This document shows, one piece after another, positions 45,254-58,311 of a stretch of DNA of 64,000 bases (position 1 is its first letter; each line of letters begins with the position of its first letter). Below the pieces are notes generated by a model. The model saw only the letters and a list, made by a program, of their open reading frames with translations, had not been told where the DNA came from and ran no database searches. The position numbers and the translations under genes were made by a program. Origin of the DNA: Larix kaempferi (taxonomy: Eukaryota; Streptophyta; Pinopsida; Pinales; Pinaceae); contig BSBM01000151.1 of assembly GCA_027924585.1 (NCBI GenBank), forward strand, positions 13,166,001-13,230,000. The letters run 5' to 3'.

Positions 45254-46498
45254 TTTCGTACTATTCCATACAACATAGGTTGGGAACACATTTCAAGTTT
45301 GTTGCACCTGTTGGGCCTTACAGGTCGTACAATCATTTTTGGCACGTTTTTCAAGGCATAAATCTGGGACTGTTTTGGGTGTTTGAAGTGAGTTTTTCAG
45401 ATTGTTATTTTTTATGCCAAATGGATTACTACTATAGATTTTGAACTCTCTGAAAATAATAATAAATTTTTCTTGTTGGGTATTCCCTTTGGAGTTTTTC
45501 CTGGGCTGGACAGTCCAAAATCTTGGTGTCTATCTAAGTTCATTAACTGTTGTTACTAGTGTTTTTTCGCTGCAAATTACACCTAGTATTTGTATTTTAA
45601 CTTTCAAGTTACATGGGAATGCGTGCAAATTAATTGCATTTAATGTGGGTTCTTGTATAAGTCTAAAATATGTCATATTCTAAGTGTTTGATGAAACTAC
45701 AGTCCTTTAGTTTCCAATTCTTCAACAATTTAAAGTACTAATGCAGTTCCAAATTAAAGATAAAAAATTAATAGTTGCAAACCATGAAGTTGCTTTACTG
45801 TTGCTTGATCCCAAGCAACTAAATGTTATTATTTATGAATGTGATATTTGGGATCAATTCAGTAAGACCCAAGAAAATACTCCCTAAGAATTATGAAATG
45901 TAATTTTACATTTTTACCTTTTAAAAGACATTGTAATTATTTAAATGCCAAATATTCTAGGAACTGAGAAGTTGTGATTGACTTTAGGAATGTGAAAGGG
46001 AACTTATGAGTTACTTTGTAAAACTATAAATGAAGGGGGAAAGGATGAAAGGGGCTTTTGGCACAGGAGCCTTTGTTGCTCATTCTATTGTAAGAATTAT
46101 TTCCAGGGATGAATACAAAGGATGTTGGACTCAAGTTTTGGCATGGAGACTATGAATGTGATGAAGATGAATGTTACAAAATTATTTTCTCCTTCATGCT
46201 CACTCCTATGCAATGAGATTGTTTTAATTTATGTTTGACTATTCTAATAACCGTCTTCTTTACTGTGTATGCACTTTCATGGTATCTTTGCTTTCTACAA
46301 GTTCTAAATGTGGGATGTTTTAGAAATATGATTATTTCTATGTGTTATTTCATTATGTGATTGGTGTACATTTTTAGTATCATAGTTGTTTGTTCTTTGG
46401 ATGTGTACTTTGATTTTATTTGTAGCCCTTTCCTTTTAATTCACTCCTAACTAGGATATGGTAGAATAGTTTAGGATTGCATCGTAGGTTTAGGTAAA
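45241..46498 (+). repeat. Gypsy LTR 3' part and leader, copy C
   Basis: The match to copy A starts at GTTGTATGTTG (13554 in A) and continues through the ATTCCC(C)TTTGGA region, TTTAGTTTCCAATTCTTCAACA and the leader to the gag ATG at 46499. The 5' half of the LTR-like region is missing at the LINE junction. Identity with copy A by eye is high (mid-90s percent). Confidence 0.75.
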
Positions 46499-49250
46499 AT
46501 GCATTTCATCCTCTTAAACAATAAAAACCCTATACAATGGACTAGGCCGCACCTCATAAAACCCCCAAACCAATTAATGATAGTTGAGATAGAATCTGGA
46601 CAGATTCCCCATTCAAACAATTGGAAGTCTAATTGGGGATTTCTCCAGGGAGAACCCCTACAGTCAATGCAAGAACATTTCAAGGAGTTAATGGTCTCTC
46701 TCATTAGAAGGAGGGATGTTAGTGCATGGATGGAAAAGGAGTTCCTATTTCATGTGGATGATCCTAATGGTCTTCACCCAAAAAATCTCAGCCTGAAAAA
46801 TTTAGTCCCTTTAGAAGTAGAAACCAAACATGACATTGTTAATTTTGAAGGAAACCACCCACAGCTAAAACAACCAAAGTCTCCTCCTAAACATTTGTAT
46901 GCAGTACCTCAACAAGAAGTCAATCGTTTTCATCATTTCACCCGAGCTTATCTTAATTCGATAAACAAGTTACATGTTTCCCCTTGGTTACGTAGACATC
47001 AAGACGTCGGGCTTCTCCAAGGAAATTTGTAGAAACTAAAGAGGCAAAAAATTTTGATACCCTTGAGGGATTGGTCAATTTAACATTGCAATAAATTCTT
47101 GAGAACCTCAATTAGTTTCGACCATCATCCCCTAAGTCTACTAGTTCTCAACATACTCATTCTCCTATGAGGTCACCTACTCATATCAACAACATGGCAC
47201 ATAACATTAATCAACCATCGGCCTTGAGGTCTCAAGGTTCTTTGAACTTATCCTGTCCACTCCATGATCTATCCAAACATACTAAACGCATTTTGCCTAA
47301 GTTTGAACCGGGTAAAGGAATGACAGCTAATGATCATTTGCAAATATTTTATTTAGCTTTGAATTTACTAAATGTATACCATGAAGATGTGGTCTATTGA
47401 TTGCTCCCATGCACTTTTGAAAGAAAATAATCCACTTGGTATTTGAGCCTTCCTTCTTGATTAATTTCTAATTGGGATAACTTCAATAAATCATTGTTGG
47501 GAAAATTTGGTGAAGAATTAACTTTGGCCTCTTTAATGAGAGAATTGTTGGCTCTTAAAATGGATTAGAAGGAAAACGTTAAGGATTTTAATCAACGTTT
47601 CACCATAGTTATGAATAAGTTTACTACTACTACTAAGCCTCATGAGGAAGTGTTGGTGGAGTATTATACCACATCCCTACACGCCTCCCTAGCAATGTTT
47701 GTTAAAAGAACCTATAAAGCTACATTGGAAGAAAACTTTGAGAAAGCTAAGAAAATCGAACTGGAAATGTCTAGTATTGTCCAACACTCTATGGAAGTAG
47801 ATCCTAAGGACACCTCCTCCAAGAAACCTATATTATTGACTATATCCAATGAGGAGAAACCCTAGGATTTTGGGGGTGTTATGAAACTGGTCCAACAATT
47901 TTCAAACATAATAGTGGACCTGAAAAAGGATAAAAGGGACAACACTTTAGAGAAGAAAACATTGAAAACCTTTTTTAAAAAGAAAGATGATACTCAAAAT
48001 CTCCCATAGAAAGAGGTAGTTGCATTCAACTTGAATGATATGGGTTTGGATAACTTTTGTACATATCACCAAGAAAACCATTCATAAAAGACGTTCCCAC
48101 AGTGGATAAACTCTATAAATTTGGTGATAAACCAATTATTGGACAAGCAATTCTTGGATGAGGAAGAAGAGGTAGAACAACAAAAGTCTATTGAAATTGA
48201 GGAAGATCCTAAGGAGACCACTATGGTGTTTTGGGATTGGGCTACTCATCGAGGAGATGATTATGATGATGATATTGTTGAAATTTAGAATGTGCAAACT
48301 GCCTCGGAAATTTATGCTCTGAGAAGCAAGGGCCTTGTCAACACAACCTCTAAGGTGGCTAAAAGCAATAAGAAGAATAATTTTATTGACAAAGGGACAA
48401 ATAAGACATCCCCAACCAAAGATAGTACTATGGGAAAGCAACCTCATAAGAAATTTGGGGCTACTATGACTCAAAATAATAGTAATTAGGTTATCCCTTA
48501 TGTAAACACTAAGAGTCAGACCAATCCATTGGAAGTTGCTATCGCATCAACAAGTGGCAACATTGGCCCTAGTATAGAATTTGATATCAAGGAGGATTTT
48601 AAGAAAAGCAGAGAAAATATTTTGTTGTTTAAAATGTGTCGCATACCCCAACAAAACAAGTATTTTATTGAAGCATTGGAAATTACCTCAACTAAAGAAA
48701 AGGAAGGGAAGCAAGCTGAAGATGGGAAGGATAAGGATATTAACGAAGCAAGCATTGGAGGCAAATCTAAATCCTAGACACCCCCCTTTTTACTAAATTT
48801 TGAAATATACAATTATAACGTCCACAATTGGTTGGTTGACTTTGGTGCTTCTTCCAATACGATTCCCTACTTGGTATGCAATAAGATAAATGGACAACCT
48901 AATCCCTGCCCTTCTAAGATTATACAACTTGATCTATCTAACATAAAAGTAATTGGTGAATTGAAAAATGTATTGATCAAATTGATGTCGGATGAGAGGG
49001 TAGGTTAGTTCATTGATATAGTTGTGGTATACATTCCTGAATCATATGGGATACTAATTAGTAGAGACTGGTCTAGTAAGATACAATGATATTTTTCCTC
49101 TAAATGGTCCCATCTGTGGCTCCCTTACTAGAATAAATTGAATCTGATACATGTATATAGATAGCCACACATGAAGAATATTGTCACTGAGTTGGAGGGG
49201 TGCAATGATCCTGTCAATTTTTGTCAATGTTAGATGGGTGTTTAGTAGCA
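46499..49250 (+). pseudogene. Ty3/gypsy gag and protease, dead, copy C
   Basis: An N-terminal Gag frame (46499-47032) is followed, after a frame change, by one frame to 49250 with many stops. Core Gag motifs: ANDHLQIFYLALNLLNVYHE, STWYLSLP, KDFNQRFTIVMNKF, SLHASLAMFVKRTYKATLEE. A Cys/His region, FCTYHQENHS near 48055, has lost part of its ligand set. The retropepsin region near 48823-49080 reads NWLVDFGASSNTIPY (DFG where DSG is expected), LDLSNIKVIGELKN and ESYGILISRDWSS, then SHLWLPY and PHMKNIVTELEG. Similarity ends near 49250 before RT. Stops and the altered active site rule out function. Confidence 0.9.
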
Positions 49251-49784
49251 CTAGGTAAGGCTTACCCTTCCTTTCCTATGGGTAGGTGAGGTCCATATAT
49301 AGCATATACAAAGCAATTAACACAATTTTCAAATATTAAGCCTACTTTCATGTATTTTTGAGAAGGGTTGGAGGGAGGAAAATACCTCTTGAAGCCTTGA
49401 AGGTTGGTGAAGTTACTTGGTAGTTGATCTTTTCAACTCCTTTATATATTCTCTATTCCTACAAATCAAACCACAAATCCTTCCTACTCTCCTACTAACA
49501 ATTGAAATTCAAGCTAGATATTATGCATCCTAATTCAACATTCAAATTCAAACATGGAGGGAAAAACTTTGAACAAGAATTAGGGGGGGGGAATTGAATT
49601 GATTCTAATTAAAACAATGGAGAAATAATTACAAAACCTTGGATGTGATTTCCTCCTCCTTTTCCTTTGATCATCTCCTTCACCTTCAAGCCTTTGGTCA
49701 CCAATTTCCTGTTGAAGTAAGGAGATCCTTGCCTTCAATCCTTTAGCATGCCTTTGCTCTTTCTCATGTGTGTTTTACTTCATA
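49251..49784. other. Spacer between gypsy copy C and segment 2
   Basis: No coding similarity. Contains a G9 run at about 49585-49593. A polypyrimidine-rich stretch (TTTCCTCCTCCTTTTCCTTTG) lies near 49650. Confidence 0.4.
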
Positions 49785-50480
49785 GCCATATTTTAGTTTT
49801 AATAACAGTAATTTGATTTTAATATTACAAACTAACTAATTAACATAGCCCTATTTTAATTTTAATAATAATAATTTCATTTTTACACTAATAGGTGTTG
49901 AGATATTATTCAAGATTTTGGACTTCCTTGAGTGGATCAACAAGATTAACCTGAGTGTAACAAGTGTATAGTGGGGATTCATTTCATGGTCATCGTATCT
50001 TGTTATTGTCAAATGCATCTTGATTAAGATTTAAATAAGCTTCAATTAAACGGTGTTTAAGAAAAGTGGTATGTTTATTAAATAGTATTTGTTTTATGTT
50101 TATATTAATTAGTTTAATGTTTATAATAATTAGTGTAATATTTAGCCAAGTTATTTAACAACCAACCATCTCCACAAAACTAAGTGATTAGTTACACTTA
50201 TAGATGTTCATCAACCACTTTACTTGTGACTGTGACTGTGTTAGTAATATGTGCTAGTAATATGACCACCTCCCCCTTTAACTTAATTGAAATCGACATA
50301 TATACACTTTAACTTAATTAAAATCGACGTGTATACAAATTACCAAAGTGATACAGAAAATCCTTGCTTGACATAAGAGACTTGCATGCAATTGAACACA
50401 ACAGAAATCTATAAATAAAATTGCATGCAATAAGGAAAAGGAACCCTAAATACCTATTATAAATAAAATTCTTCGGCACC
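49785..50480 (+). repeat. Promoter-like repeat P3
   Basis: Matches P2 at 20885-21060 (ATTTTAGTTTTAATAA runs, AACATAGCCCTATTTT) and again from about 50270 (ACTTAATTGAAATCGAC, AGAGACTTGCATG, CTATAAATAAAATTGCATGC). Between them, 49895-50265 is a block not found in P1 or P2. A TATA-like TATAAATAAAATTC lies at about 50459, about 75 bp before the exon copy. Confidence 0.8.
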
Positions 50481-50534
50481 AATATTAGCAACTACACCAA
50501 AAAAAACTTTCGCAGTTGAAAACTTTACGATTCC

Positions 50535-50746
50535 ATGGCACCTTACACAGGAAACACAGTGTGTAAGAGAAAAGAACTTGAAGTATTATCAGCAAGTTAA
50601 GCAATCTCAAAATCTTTTCTGCAGTCATCGACAAACTGGAAATCTTAAAGAAGGGCGTTGTGGTCGCAAAAGATGAGGATGAAACCGTTTGGTTTGGTCT
50701 CCAGGAGGAAATCGCCGACTGTATCTGCCAACTGCAAGCTGTAGAG
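50535..50746 (+). pseudogene. Truncated copy of exon 1 of the 21536 gene
   Basis: Starts ATGGCACCTTACACAGGAAA like 21536. It has an in-frame 3-bp shortening near codon 10, then a 1-bp deletion that brings a TAA at about codon 22 (after LEVLSAS). The splice donor GAG|GTACAC is preserved at 50746/50747, but exon 2 and the 24-residue repeats are absent because about 3.8 kb present in segment 1 is missing here. Confidence 0.9.
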
Positions 50747-50784
50747 GTACACATTTTTCTTTTTCCATAATACTTTTATTATTT

Positions 50785-51655
50785 TTTAAAGAGTGAACTA
50801 CAATTTTATTACATCTACATGTTTACTAGTGAACCAATGCATTGTGTGTAATTTTTTTAATGGAAAAATCTTAGATGGAGGTAAATGATTATTGAGTATC
50901 TTTGAGTTCGGTAAACAATATAGTTGTTAGGTTGGAATTCAAAACATAATAATGATGATACTCATTCCTCGAAAAAAGGACAACAACAAAGATATGATGA
51001 TATAATTCAATAGAGATAGGATGATAGAAGAATTTATATTTTTAAATGTAATGTTAGTGTTTCCTTTAATGTATATTAAGATTTTAAAATGGATATCTTT
51101 TTAGGTTTTGAAGCAAATGATTAGTTAATTATGAAGAATATCAAGATGGATTTTATTTTTAATGTTTTTATGTGAGAAAGATGATGATGATTATTATTAC
51201 TAAGTTGTGAACATGGATTTTATTTTTAGTCTGTAAGAGATGATGATGATGATTATTATTATCCTCTCAAAATCAATTTTGGTTTTGTTAAATCTTACTA
51301 AGAAATTCATAAAGAATTAATTAATTTGCTTTAGAATTTATTTTTTTATGATTAAACTGAATGAAGAAAATATTTCCTAAAGCTCCATATTTTATGTATA
51401 ATGACTTCTTTATAGCACCTTAATTTCTTATTATCTGTTATTCTTTATCACACAACATTTCTTCTTAAAACTAAATGTGATAGTATTTTAAACATTATTC
51501 ATATTCTACAACGCAACCTCCTCATTTAGCCTTTGGTGACCTAGCCAAGACTTGGCATATTCATGTGAATCCCTCTTAAAACATATGGGAAAAATGTCTT
51601 ATGTCAATTGCATGGGTTCACTTTTGTGAAAAGTGTCAATGAAATACAAAATATA
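50785..51655. repeat. Duplicated non-coding block (pairs with 25612-26487)
   Basis: Collinear with segment 1 from AGAGTGAACTACAATTTTA to ATGAAATACAAAATATAAAATGA. A few small indels (for example 51228-51236) separate the copies. Confidence 0.85.
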
Positions 51656-52979
51656 AAATGATATGTTTTATATGTAGAGTGCAAACCTATTCTATGATTC
51701 CTCGCTAAGGGCGAATGGGATAATCATAGTACCACTTCTACCTCTACTATTACCTTATGCAAAAAGTCACTAAAACAATGACAAAAATACGATTAATGAA
51801 CTAATTATAGTTCGATGTTTACACATGTGTTATAGACAAAGGGGAACATAAATAACACTGCATTATTTACTAGAGAATAATCCACATGTTGAAAATGAAT
51901 TCCTACAACAATATCAATGGATGATAGAAGAAGTTCCATACATTTGCAATATTAGAATCACTACTGTTGTCACTAATCGCTTAACCAAAAATGATTTCTC
52001 CCCATTAAAGTTATGCAAATAAGTTTTGTAAAAGTTGTAACAAGCATAACCCCATCAAAACCTATTTGGACACAATAAATTTTCTTTTAAAGTTGTAACA
52101 ATCATAAACCCATCCAAACCTATTTGGACACAATAAATTTTCTTTTATAAAAGTTCTTAATGACCTTTGACCTTCCTAAATCTCTCATCAAAAGAGGTCG
52201 CAACGACTGTGCAACTCACCATCTTCTGCCACAAGGACAGCTCCGTTGGTCAAATATTTCCTCAACGAGTGGCTCAACTTACCATTTCTCGTTGCAATGG
52301 GCTCCCTCGACCTTCAAATTGACGCAACGGACAATGGAATAGAATTGTTAGCAATGTAACTCATGTAAGAAGGTCGTAAAGAGTGGCATCACCACAAGGG
52401 GAGGCTTAGCATCATAATAGGCCTCGATCCTTCACACAAAGGTTTGTGTGAGGAAAATAGAGAGAGAGTGGCTGCAAGGGCCAGTGTATAACACATTAAG
52501 AAGGGCCACAAGAGGGTGGCATAACTATTGGAAGGGTTCTGGTCATGCACACCAAGTTTAGAGCGGTGAAACTCGGGTAAGGAAGCCACAAAAGGTGTAG
52601 TAACCAGTGGAGAGTTGTCGTAAAAGGTGGCTTAACAACATAAGTAGTGCTAGTGGTCCACACTAATGCAAGGACAGTCTATACTTGTCAAAGGGGTCTG
52701 CAAGGGGTGGTGAATCACATCCTAAGAGCCCATAAGACGCTTTAGATCTCTCATCAGGAAGCCACGAGTGGGGGGGAGTTTAACCCTCACATCTCGTGGT
52801 TCTATGAATAAGTCAAATGGTAAAGTGGGACTAGACATGCGCCCTTAATTTCTTGTGTGTGTGTGTTTGTAATACCCCCTCCCCTTTTTCTCATATTGCA
52901 TTGCTCCCATTCCCATTTATCAATGGAGTTTGTAACCTCCAACCGATAGCATGTACATTCCACCTGTCACATAGAGAAT
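51656..52979. other. Block present only in segment 2
   Basis: About 1.3 kb with no counterpart at 26487/26488 in segment 1. It includes a near-perfect 59-bp tandem duplication at about 52031-52147 (AAAGTTGTAACAA(G/T)CATAA ... CCTATTTGGACACAATAAA) and GTGGC(A/T)TAAC phrases at 52380-52640. No coding family recognised. Either an insertion in segment 2 or a deletion in segment 1. Confidence 0.5.
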
Positions 52980-53939
52980 GGACGCTAGTTGAGGTAGGTA
53001 CCACCTACTCCTCATCTCCACCATTTGGGAAGTTGTTGATTTTTTTTCAAATCCGATGTGTGTTTTAGAGGATAACTCTAGGATTCTATGGGGAATTTTG
53101 AGTCTCGTTTCATCATTGAGTTGAGCCCCATGCACATGCTCGTGAAACCCTACCTTCGAATGCCCTAATTTTAAGTTAAGCTGAGCCAACATGGATGCCC
53201 TATGAATCTTAATAGATCAACATTTGAGTGCACTCGTGACATGGAAATCAGGAGTAGCTTTTTGGGTCCAAGGCTTCCATTTTCTCCTTAGCAAGACCAT
53301 ATTACCACCAGCCGCAAGCACCAACTAGGATGAATAGAGTATTCTACTGGGGTCAACCAAGAAAGATCCATGTTACCATCTAAAGAAGGCTAAAAAAACC
53401 TCTAAGTCCAAATTTTTCCCGCTAGCCCGACCTCGCGGGATCTGAGCAAGTGGGAGTTTTTCCTCTTTTCTCTCCTCATGAAACAATATTTCATGTTAAG
53501 ATATCAACTCAGGATGGTGTTAATTTTTTTACGAAATAATGCAGGGGAGTTTTGGTTCAGTCTTATAGTTTAAAAATATCATTAAAATATGTAATTGTTA
53601 TGGGAAAAATTGTAATAGTTTCATAACTAATTTTGTCATAGACATCCTTGGGATAATCTTATTTAAGTGGGAGCAAATTCTCAAATGATGAAGGGTTGAA
53701 TTAGTAGATGAGCTTGAACGATAAATGGTTTCCTTGCTATAGTGTAGCATGTTTTTCATGGATGATGATATCGTTACTTGTGGTTCATTGGAACAAACTA
53801 TGTCTCGCTAAAAACCTAATAGCAATTGAAGGTAGTTCAGGATGTTTCATTTGGCGATGAGGTTAGAAAGGAGGCATGAATCCCTAATCTCCGACTATAG
53901 TTTGATGACACAAAGAGTACCACTGACCCTGAGTACCAA
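52980..53939. repeat. Duplicated block upstream of coiled-coil remnant (pairs with 26488-27439)
   Basis: Collinear with segment 1. It includes a preserved short minus-strand frame 52920-53192 and a small indel near 53655 (segment 2 has about 16 extra bases, ATCTTATTTAAGTGGG). Confidence 0.85.
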
Positions 53940-55040
53940 TGGGGCAAGATGTACCAATTATTTTGGGAAAAATAGTACCAATCGACCAATATAGAAGAGA
54001 TCCTATTGTTTCATAACATTAGACATTTCGAGCTTTATAAACCAACAGCTGCAAGACCAGAATTATTTCTATGCGCAGAGATAGTGGAATGGCTCATTCC
54101 CCGCACCAATGTGAAGAGGCGCATTATTAAGAATAGCAAAGGGGTACCTATAGCCTCTTCCGAGCAAACCACTATGAGAAAATAGTATAAATTCCCAACT
54201 CCTGAGATTGACTTAACAGACGAATGAATGCAGTCGTTACAACTCAACTATATAACATCGATTAAGCAGGCATGGAATCCAGACAAACAATTTCATCAAA
54301 ATCGTGATGACATATATCCAACCAGGTCACTCAGGAAACCATATAGGATGACTGTATCCCTCTTATATTGATTATATGTGGAAGCAGATCCAGTTCATTT
54401 TAAGATCGAATGGGCCCCTTTACTGTATTATGTCACTGTGCTCAGCACAAGGTTCAATTGGTCTGACATCCTCTCGGAGAACATGGAAGAGGCGGTCTTG
54501 AAGGCATAAGATGGTTTTTTCAAACAACAATCATATTTTCATATGTCCTCATATCTCATAGATGCAAATTGCACCTTGAACCAATTTCCAGGTATGGGAT
54601 GGCACTGGGTACCAGAAGAAACCCCCATACATGTATGCTTCCAATTCTAGTGGAATCAGAAGCATATTAGCAACTACAAGAAAATATGTGAAGACTTTAT
54701 TAGGTCCTTATATATAATCATACACGAGACACCAGCGAAATGTATGTCAGATAATGCAATTGCTCTGATGACGTAACTGGGTAGCTGGTACTTAACTGAA
54801 GGAGGCACTAATTTGTGAATATATGGAGGGTCAAAAGAACCTAACATTATGCTCAAGTATGTTACAACCTACATGGTATTGAAGGAGATTGCACGCCAAG
54901 CATTCTTAGATGGGATTGGGTATGATGTTAAGAAGACCAAAAAGGCATCATGGCCACCCTGCTTGTAGCAGTTGGGGATTACAGATTTGTGAAAATGAAA
55001 GAAGCTATTGAGTTGACTTAGTATTTGGATTTGGACAAGA
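53940..55040 (+). pseudogene. Plant-mobile-domain-like remnant, copy 2
   Basis: Same decayed protein as 27440-28560, with matching motifs near 54050-54120 (VEWLIPRTNVKRR), 54400-54440 (HFKIEWAPLLYYV) and 54860-54920 (IMLKYV..YMVLKEIARQAF). Some stops differ between copies and others are shared, so decay both preceded and followed the duplication. A TAA after the KA of VLKA near 54508 is private to this copy. Confidence 0.45.
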
Positions 55041-55099
55041 GTGATACAGAAGGAATGATTGTAAAGGAAACTAATAAACCATTATGCAATCATCAAATA

Positions 55100-56760
55100 C
55101 CGTTGGCCTTATATGCATGATTACTACACATAAGAAGAAGTATATAGGCGGGTCTAGACTCTGGAGGATCAAACCAAAAGAACTGAGAAACGGTAAGGAA
55201 TTGAAAAGGGATTTTCTAGCAAATAAGCTAGCCATGGAGCTGAGTAGGCAGAGATACAAGAAGGGTAGTAGCATATCATAGTTGAGGGGGATATAAATAT
55301 TGTCGAGGAATAAAACAAGAAGAAGACTGAAGCAGAGGCACAGAGGTTGGAAGAACAAAAGAAAGATGAGGAAATAGCTCGCGTATAAAATTTAGCTCGA
55401 AAATAGCAAGAAGAAAGGAACAAACAAGCAGAACTATAGGAAAGGGCCGAAGAACTAAAAGAGCGCGAAGAGACTCACAAGAAAGCAGAAGAAGAGTGGG
55501 AGCAAGTGGATGGAACAAAAGAGAGCAAGATATAGGACATGGATATTGATGCGCTCACTACTAGCCTAGATGTTCCACTCACTTGGGGAGATTTCCCTTT
55601 GGAAGAGATTGGAATTACAATGTATACACCCCCCAAGGCAGGTTATGTGGCTAAACTAAGCTCCTAGTTGTTTAACCCAAAGAAGAAATATATAGTATGA
55701 AGAACAGAGAAGAGACTCAAGCTCACCACACAACCTGAGATGGTTTTCATTCAGGATGTCCCTATAATTGAGAACACTAACAAAGCACCCAAATCCATAG
55801 CATTTGTCAACATAGCCACTGATATAGCCACGAAATATAATGTAAATAAACTTTTAAAGGAACTAGAGCAAGCGAAGTGGAAGATCCACTTGCTAAAAGA
55901 TCATCTCTTGTAGGCTAGGAGAGTAGGCATCGAGCTTAGGCATGACAATGATGCACTTCAGGTGGAGAAGAGGACACTAGAAATCTTAACTAAAGAATCA
56001 CAAAATGATAAAGGTACTAACAATTAAGGTTGAATATTTTGAGGTAGCAAAGGTAGGCATGATGAATCAAATAGAAAGCTTGCAGCATGAGAAGGACACA
56101 CTAGAAGTAGAAGTAGAGGCATCTAAAGAAGAAAGACAAAGTTTATCATAATTTTGTGCATACGCCATTGCATTATAGGAGGAATATTTATACACATTGG
56201 AACTGCTCACGAAGCAATTTTATGAATTTCAAAAGGAAGTGACCAAACTCAAAACTATAGGTGTAAAAGTTGAATAAATTAACTTGAAGGTTACAGGAGT
56301 TAAATCCAAATTGAAAGACATTACAGTGTGGCAGGAAAAGAATACAACAACTCCCCCTAATATGTCTAGGAAAATTGTGGAATAAATTCAAGTAGTTTAT
56401 GCCACCTTAGACAGTTTCCAGAAAGTAGGAGCGACTCTACAGAAAGACATTACCGTGTCACTTAAGAAATGTCAAAATATACATGCTATGATTGAAAGGG
56501 TATGTGAAAGATGCACATTGTCCTCCTTGGGAACATTTGAGGAGCCCATCTCCAAAGAAAAATGATTAATCAAGATAAGTACAATCAAAGTTGAAGATGT
56601 TGAAGCGGTCAGAAGCATATCTTAGGTCACTGCATAAGTTTTGTAGGATCAAATTGGGATGCCTACAAAGAAGATTCAATTGCTTACAACCCATTACAAC
56701 ACATTCACCAAGGGGCTCAACATAATACCTAGACATGTTGTTGTTAAAGTTATAACATCA
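55100..56760 (+). pseudogene. Coiled-coil coding remnant, copy 2
   Basis: Matches 28620-30290. Near 55165 it retains TGG (Trp) where copy 1 has TAG, showing that copy 1 acquired that stop later. It has private stops elsewhere (for example GTATAA near 55383 and TAG near 55912). Shared stops include those after ENLARK/NLARK, before DMDIDALTTSL and before FNPKKKYIV. Confidence 0.55.
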
Positions 56761-57675
56761 TGAGTCATTCTCCAATTCAATCTTGTGTGTCAATATTGAG
56801 CCTCGTGTGTTGAGGTAGTGCCTTATAGGAGCCTGAGTTGGACTCAGGAAACTTGGAGAATAATCTTGAGTTGGACTGAAGAATGGATAAGCTTCATGTT
56901 TTGAGGAAAGTGCTTTGTATGTCAAAGTGATGATGTTGTATAGTCTTTCTAGTCAAGGCTAAGGTCTTGTGTGTCAAGACAGGTCCTCATGTGTTGAGGT
57001 GATGCTTTGCATGACGAAGCATGAATGGTGTGTGATGTACTACTAACCATGGTTGAGCTATTAAGTATCCTCTAGAGACTGGCCACCTCTAGAGTGAATT
57101 AATTTAGCATATAACCACTTGGAACAATAGTAGAACAATATGATCACATCATTAGGAAAATATCCTTAGTATATTTTATATGATAATTAAGCTGACACAT
57201 GTGGACCATGCAGATAAGACAAGAGATAAAGATAAGATGTGATAATATATGAGAGAATTCGAATTGCACAAAAAAAATTAATTAAGAGAGAATTTGAATG
57301 GTGAAACTTCAGTGAAGACTTCAGTACATTAAAGGAGAACTCGAATTGGCACTGCAGTGATGTTGACAAGAAATAACCGGTTAAGAGATTAACTAAGTGA
57401 TAACAAAGAAGATCTAGTTAACTAAGTGTTATTGCATGACGACACTTATGTTAAACTAAAAGATGAAACTTTTGTTAAACTAAAAGATGACACTTGAGTT
57501 GTGACACTTGCATGACGACGCTTAAGTTAGCCACCTAACTATGTGGGAAATCTTTAAGTTAAGGGGGGAGTTCATCCTAAGATTCATTCAGTGAGTTAGT
57601 GCACTACATGAGAAGTGGGGTGCACTTCTTCATGCAATATTGATGCATCCATATGGAGGGCGAGTTCACCCTGAA
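56761..57675. repeat. Region between coiled-coil remnant and LTR-like copy D
   Basis: Matches 30291-30984 but retains a ~190-bp block (about 56905-57095) lost from segment 1. The repeated GACGACACTT/GATGACACTT phrases lie at 57430-57520. A purine-rich GAGAAGTGGGG precedes TGCACTTC at about 57620. Confidence 0.6.
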
Positions 57676-57771
57676 GTCAGAAGATAAAAATAGAAGGCGA
57701 TGCATGAGAATAATATATAAATATGTTATACAGGATTGATGAATTAAAAAATGTAAAGCAAATCGTCTTCT
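57676..57771 (+). repeat. LTR-like copy D, left part
   Basis: GTCAGAAGATAAAAATAG through ATATATAAATATG to GTAAAGCAAATCGTCTTCT matches copies A and B. It is then broken by the Copia element, and its continuation resumes at 63950 (CTTCTCCCTTGAAGGCAATG). Confidence 0.9.
57767..57771. repeat. Copia target-site duplication CTTCT, left
   Basis: CTTCT is present here and again at 63950-63954. Copies A and B have a single (C/G)TCTTCTCCC or GTCTCCC at the matching site. Confidence 0.9.
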
Positions 57772-58229
57772 TGTTCGGGTACACAGGGTACTACCAAAGG
57801 ACCGAACACCAAGAGCAACCACTTCACACAAACAGATCACAGATCAACACACCGATGTTTTGACGTGGTTTAAACCCTCTTGAGGGAAACACTCCACGGC
57901 CCTGGCCAAATAGCTTCTACGGGACAATTTATTATGCAAAGAAAGAAAGTTACAAATGAGCTTCTCATAATCGATCAACTAAACAATGAACCTCCATGCT
58001 CTTTAAATAGAGATCATGGACCAATCGGGTGTTAAGCCACGGATCAAGGTTAGGTTTGATGTAAGAGAAGTTGATCCGTCGGATCACTCTATGTCGGAAA
58101 CATATCGTGACCGTCGGATTAAGTATTTACAAATGCATACTAATGCATACTAAAGAAACACACTATCCCTAACGGATATATTACACAAGTTGATCTTAAC
58201 TAACTCCTAAGTGTCTAAATATCCTAACA
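57772..58229 (-). repeat. Copia 3' LTR, 458 bp
   Basis: Begins TGTTCGGGTACACAGGG and ends ATATCCTAACA (TGTT...AACA ends). On the minus strand a TATA-like TTTAAAGAGCATGG/CTATTTAAAG lies near 57998-58012. Differs from the 5' LTR at two places near 57901, one near 57989, one near 58060 and one near 58074. Confidence 0.97.
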
Positions 58230-58242
58230 TCCCCCCTTAAGA
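58230..58242 (-). promoter_or_regulatory. Copia polypurine tract
   Basis: Directly inside the 3' LTR the minus strand reads TTAAGGGGGGA, the purine run that primes plus-strand DNA synthesis. Confidence 0.85.
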
Positions 58243-58311
58243 ACAACTTGGGATAGGATTGAAGGATTTACAAAAGTGACACTATTAGGAGAAGGAAGGA
58301 GGCATTAGAGC

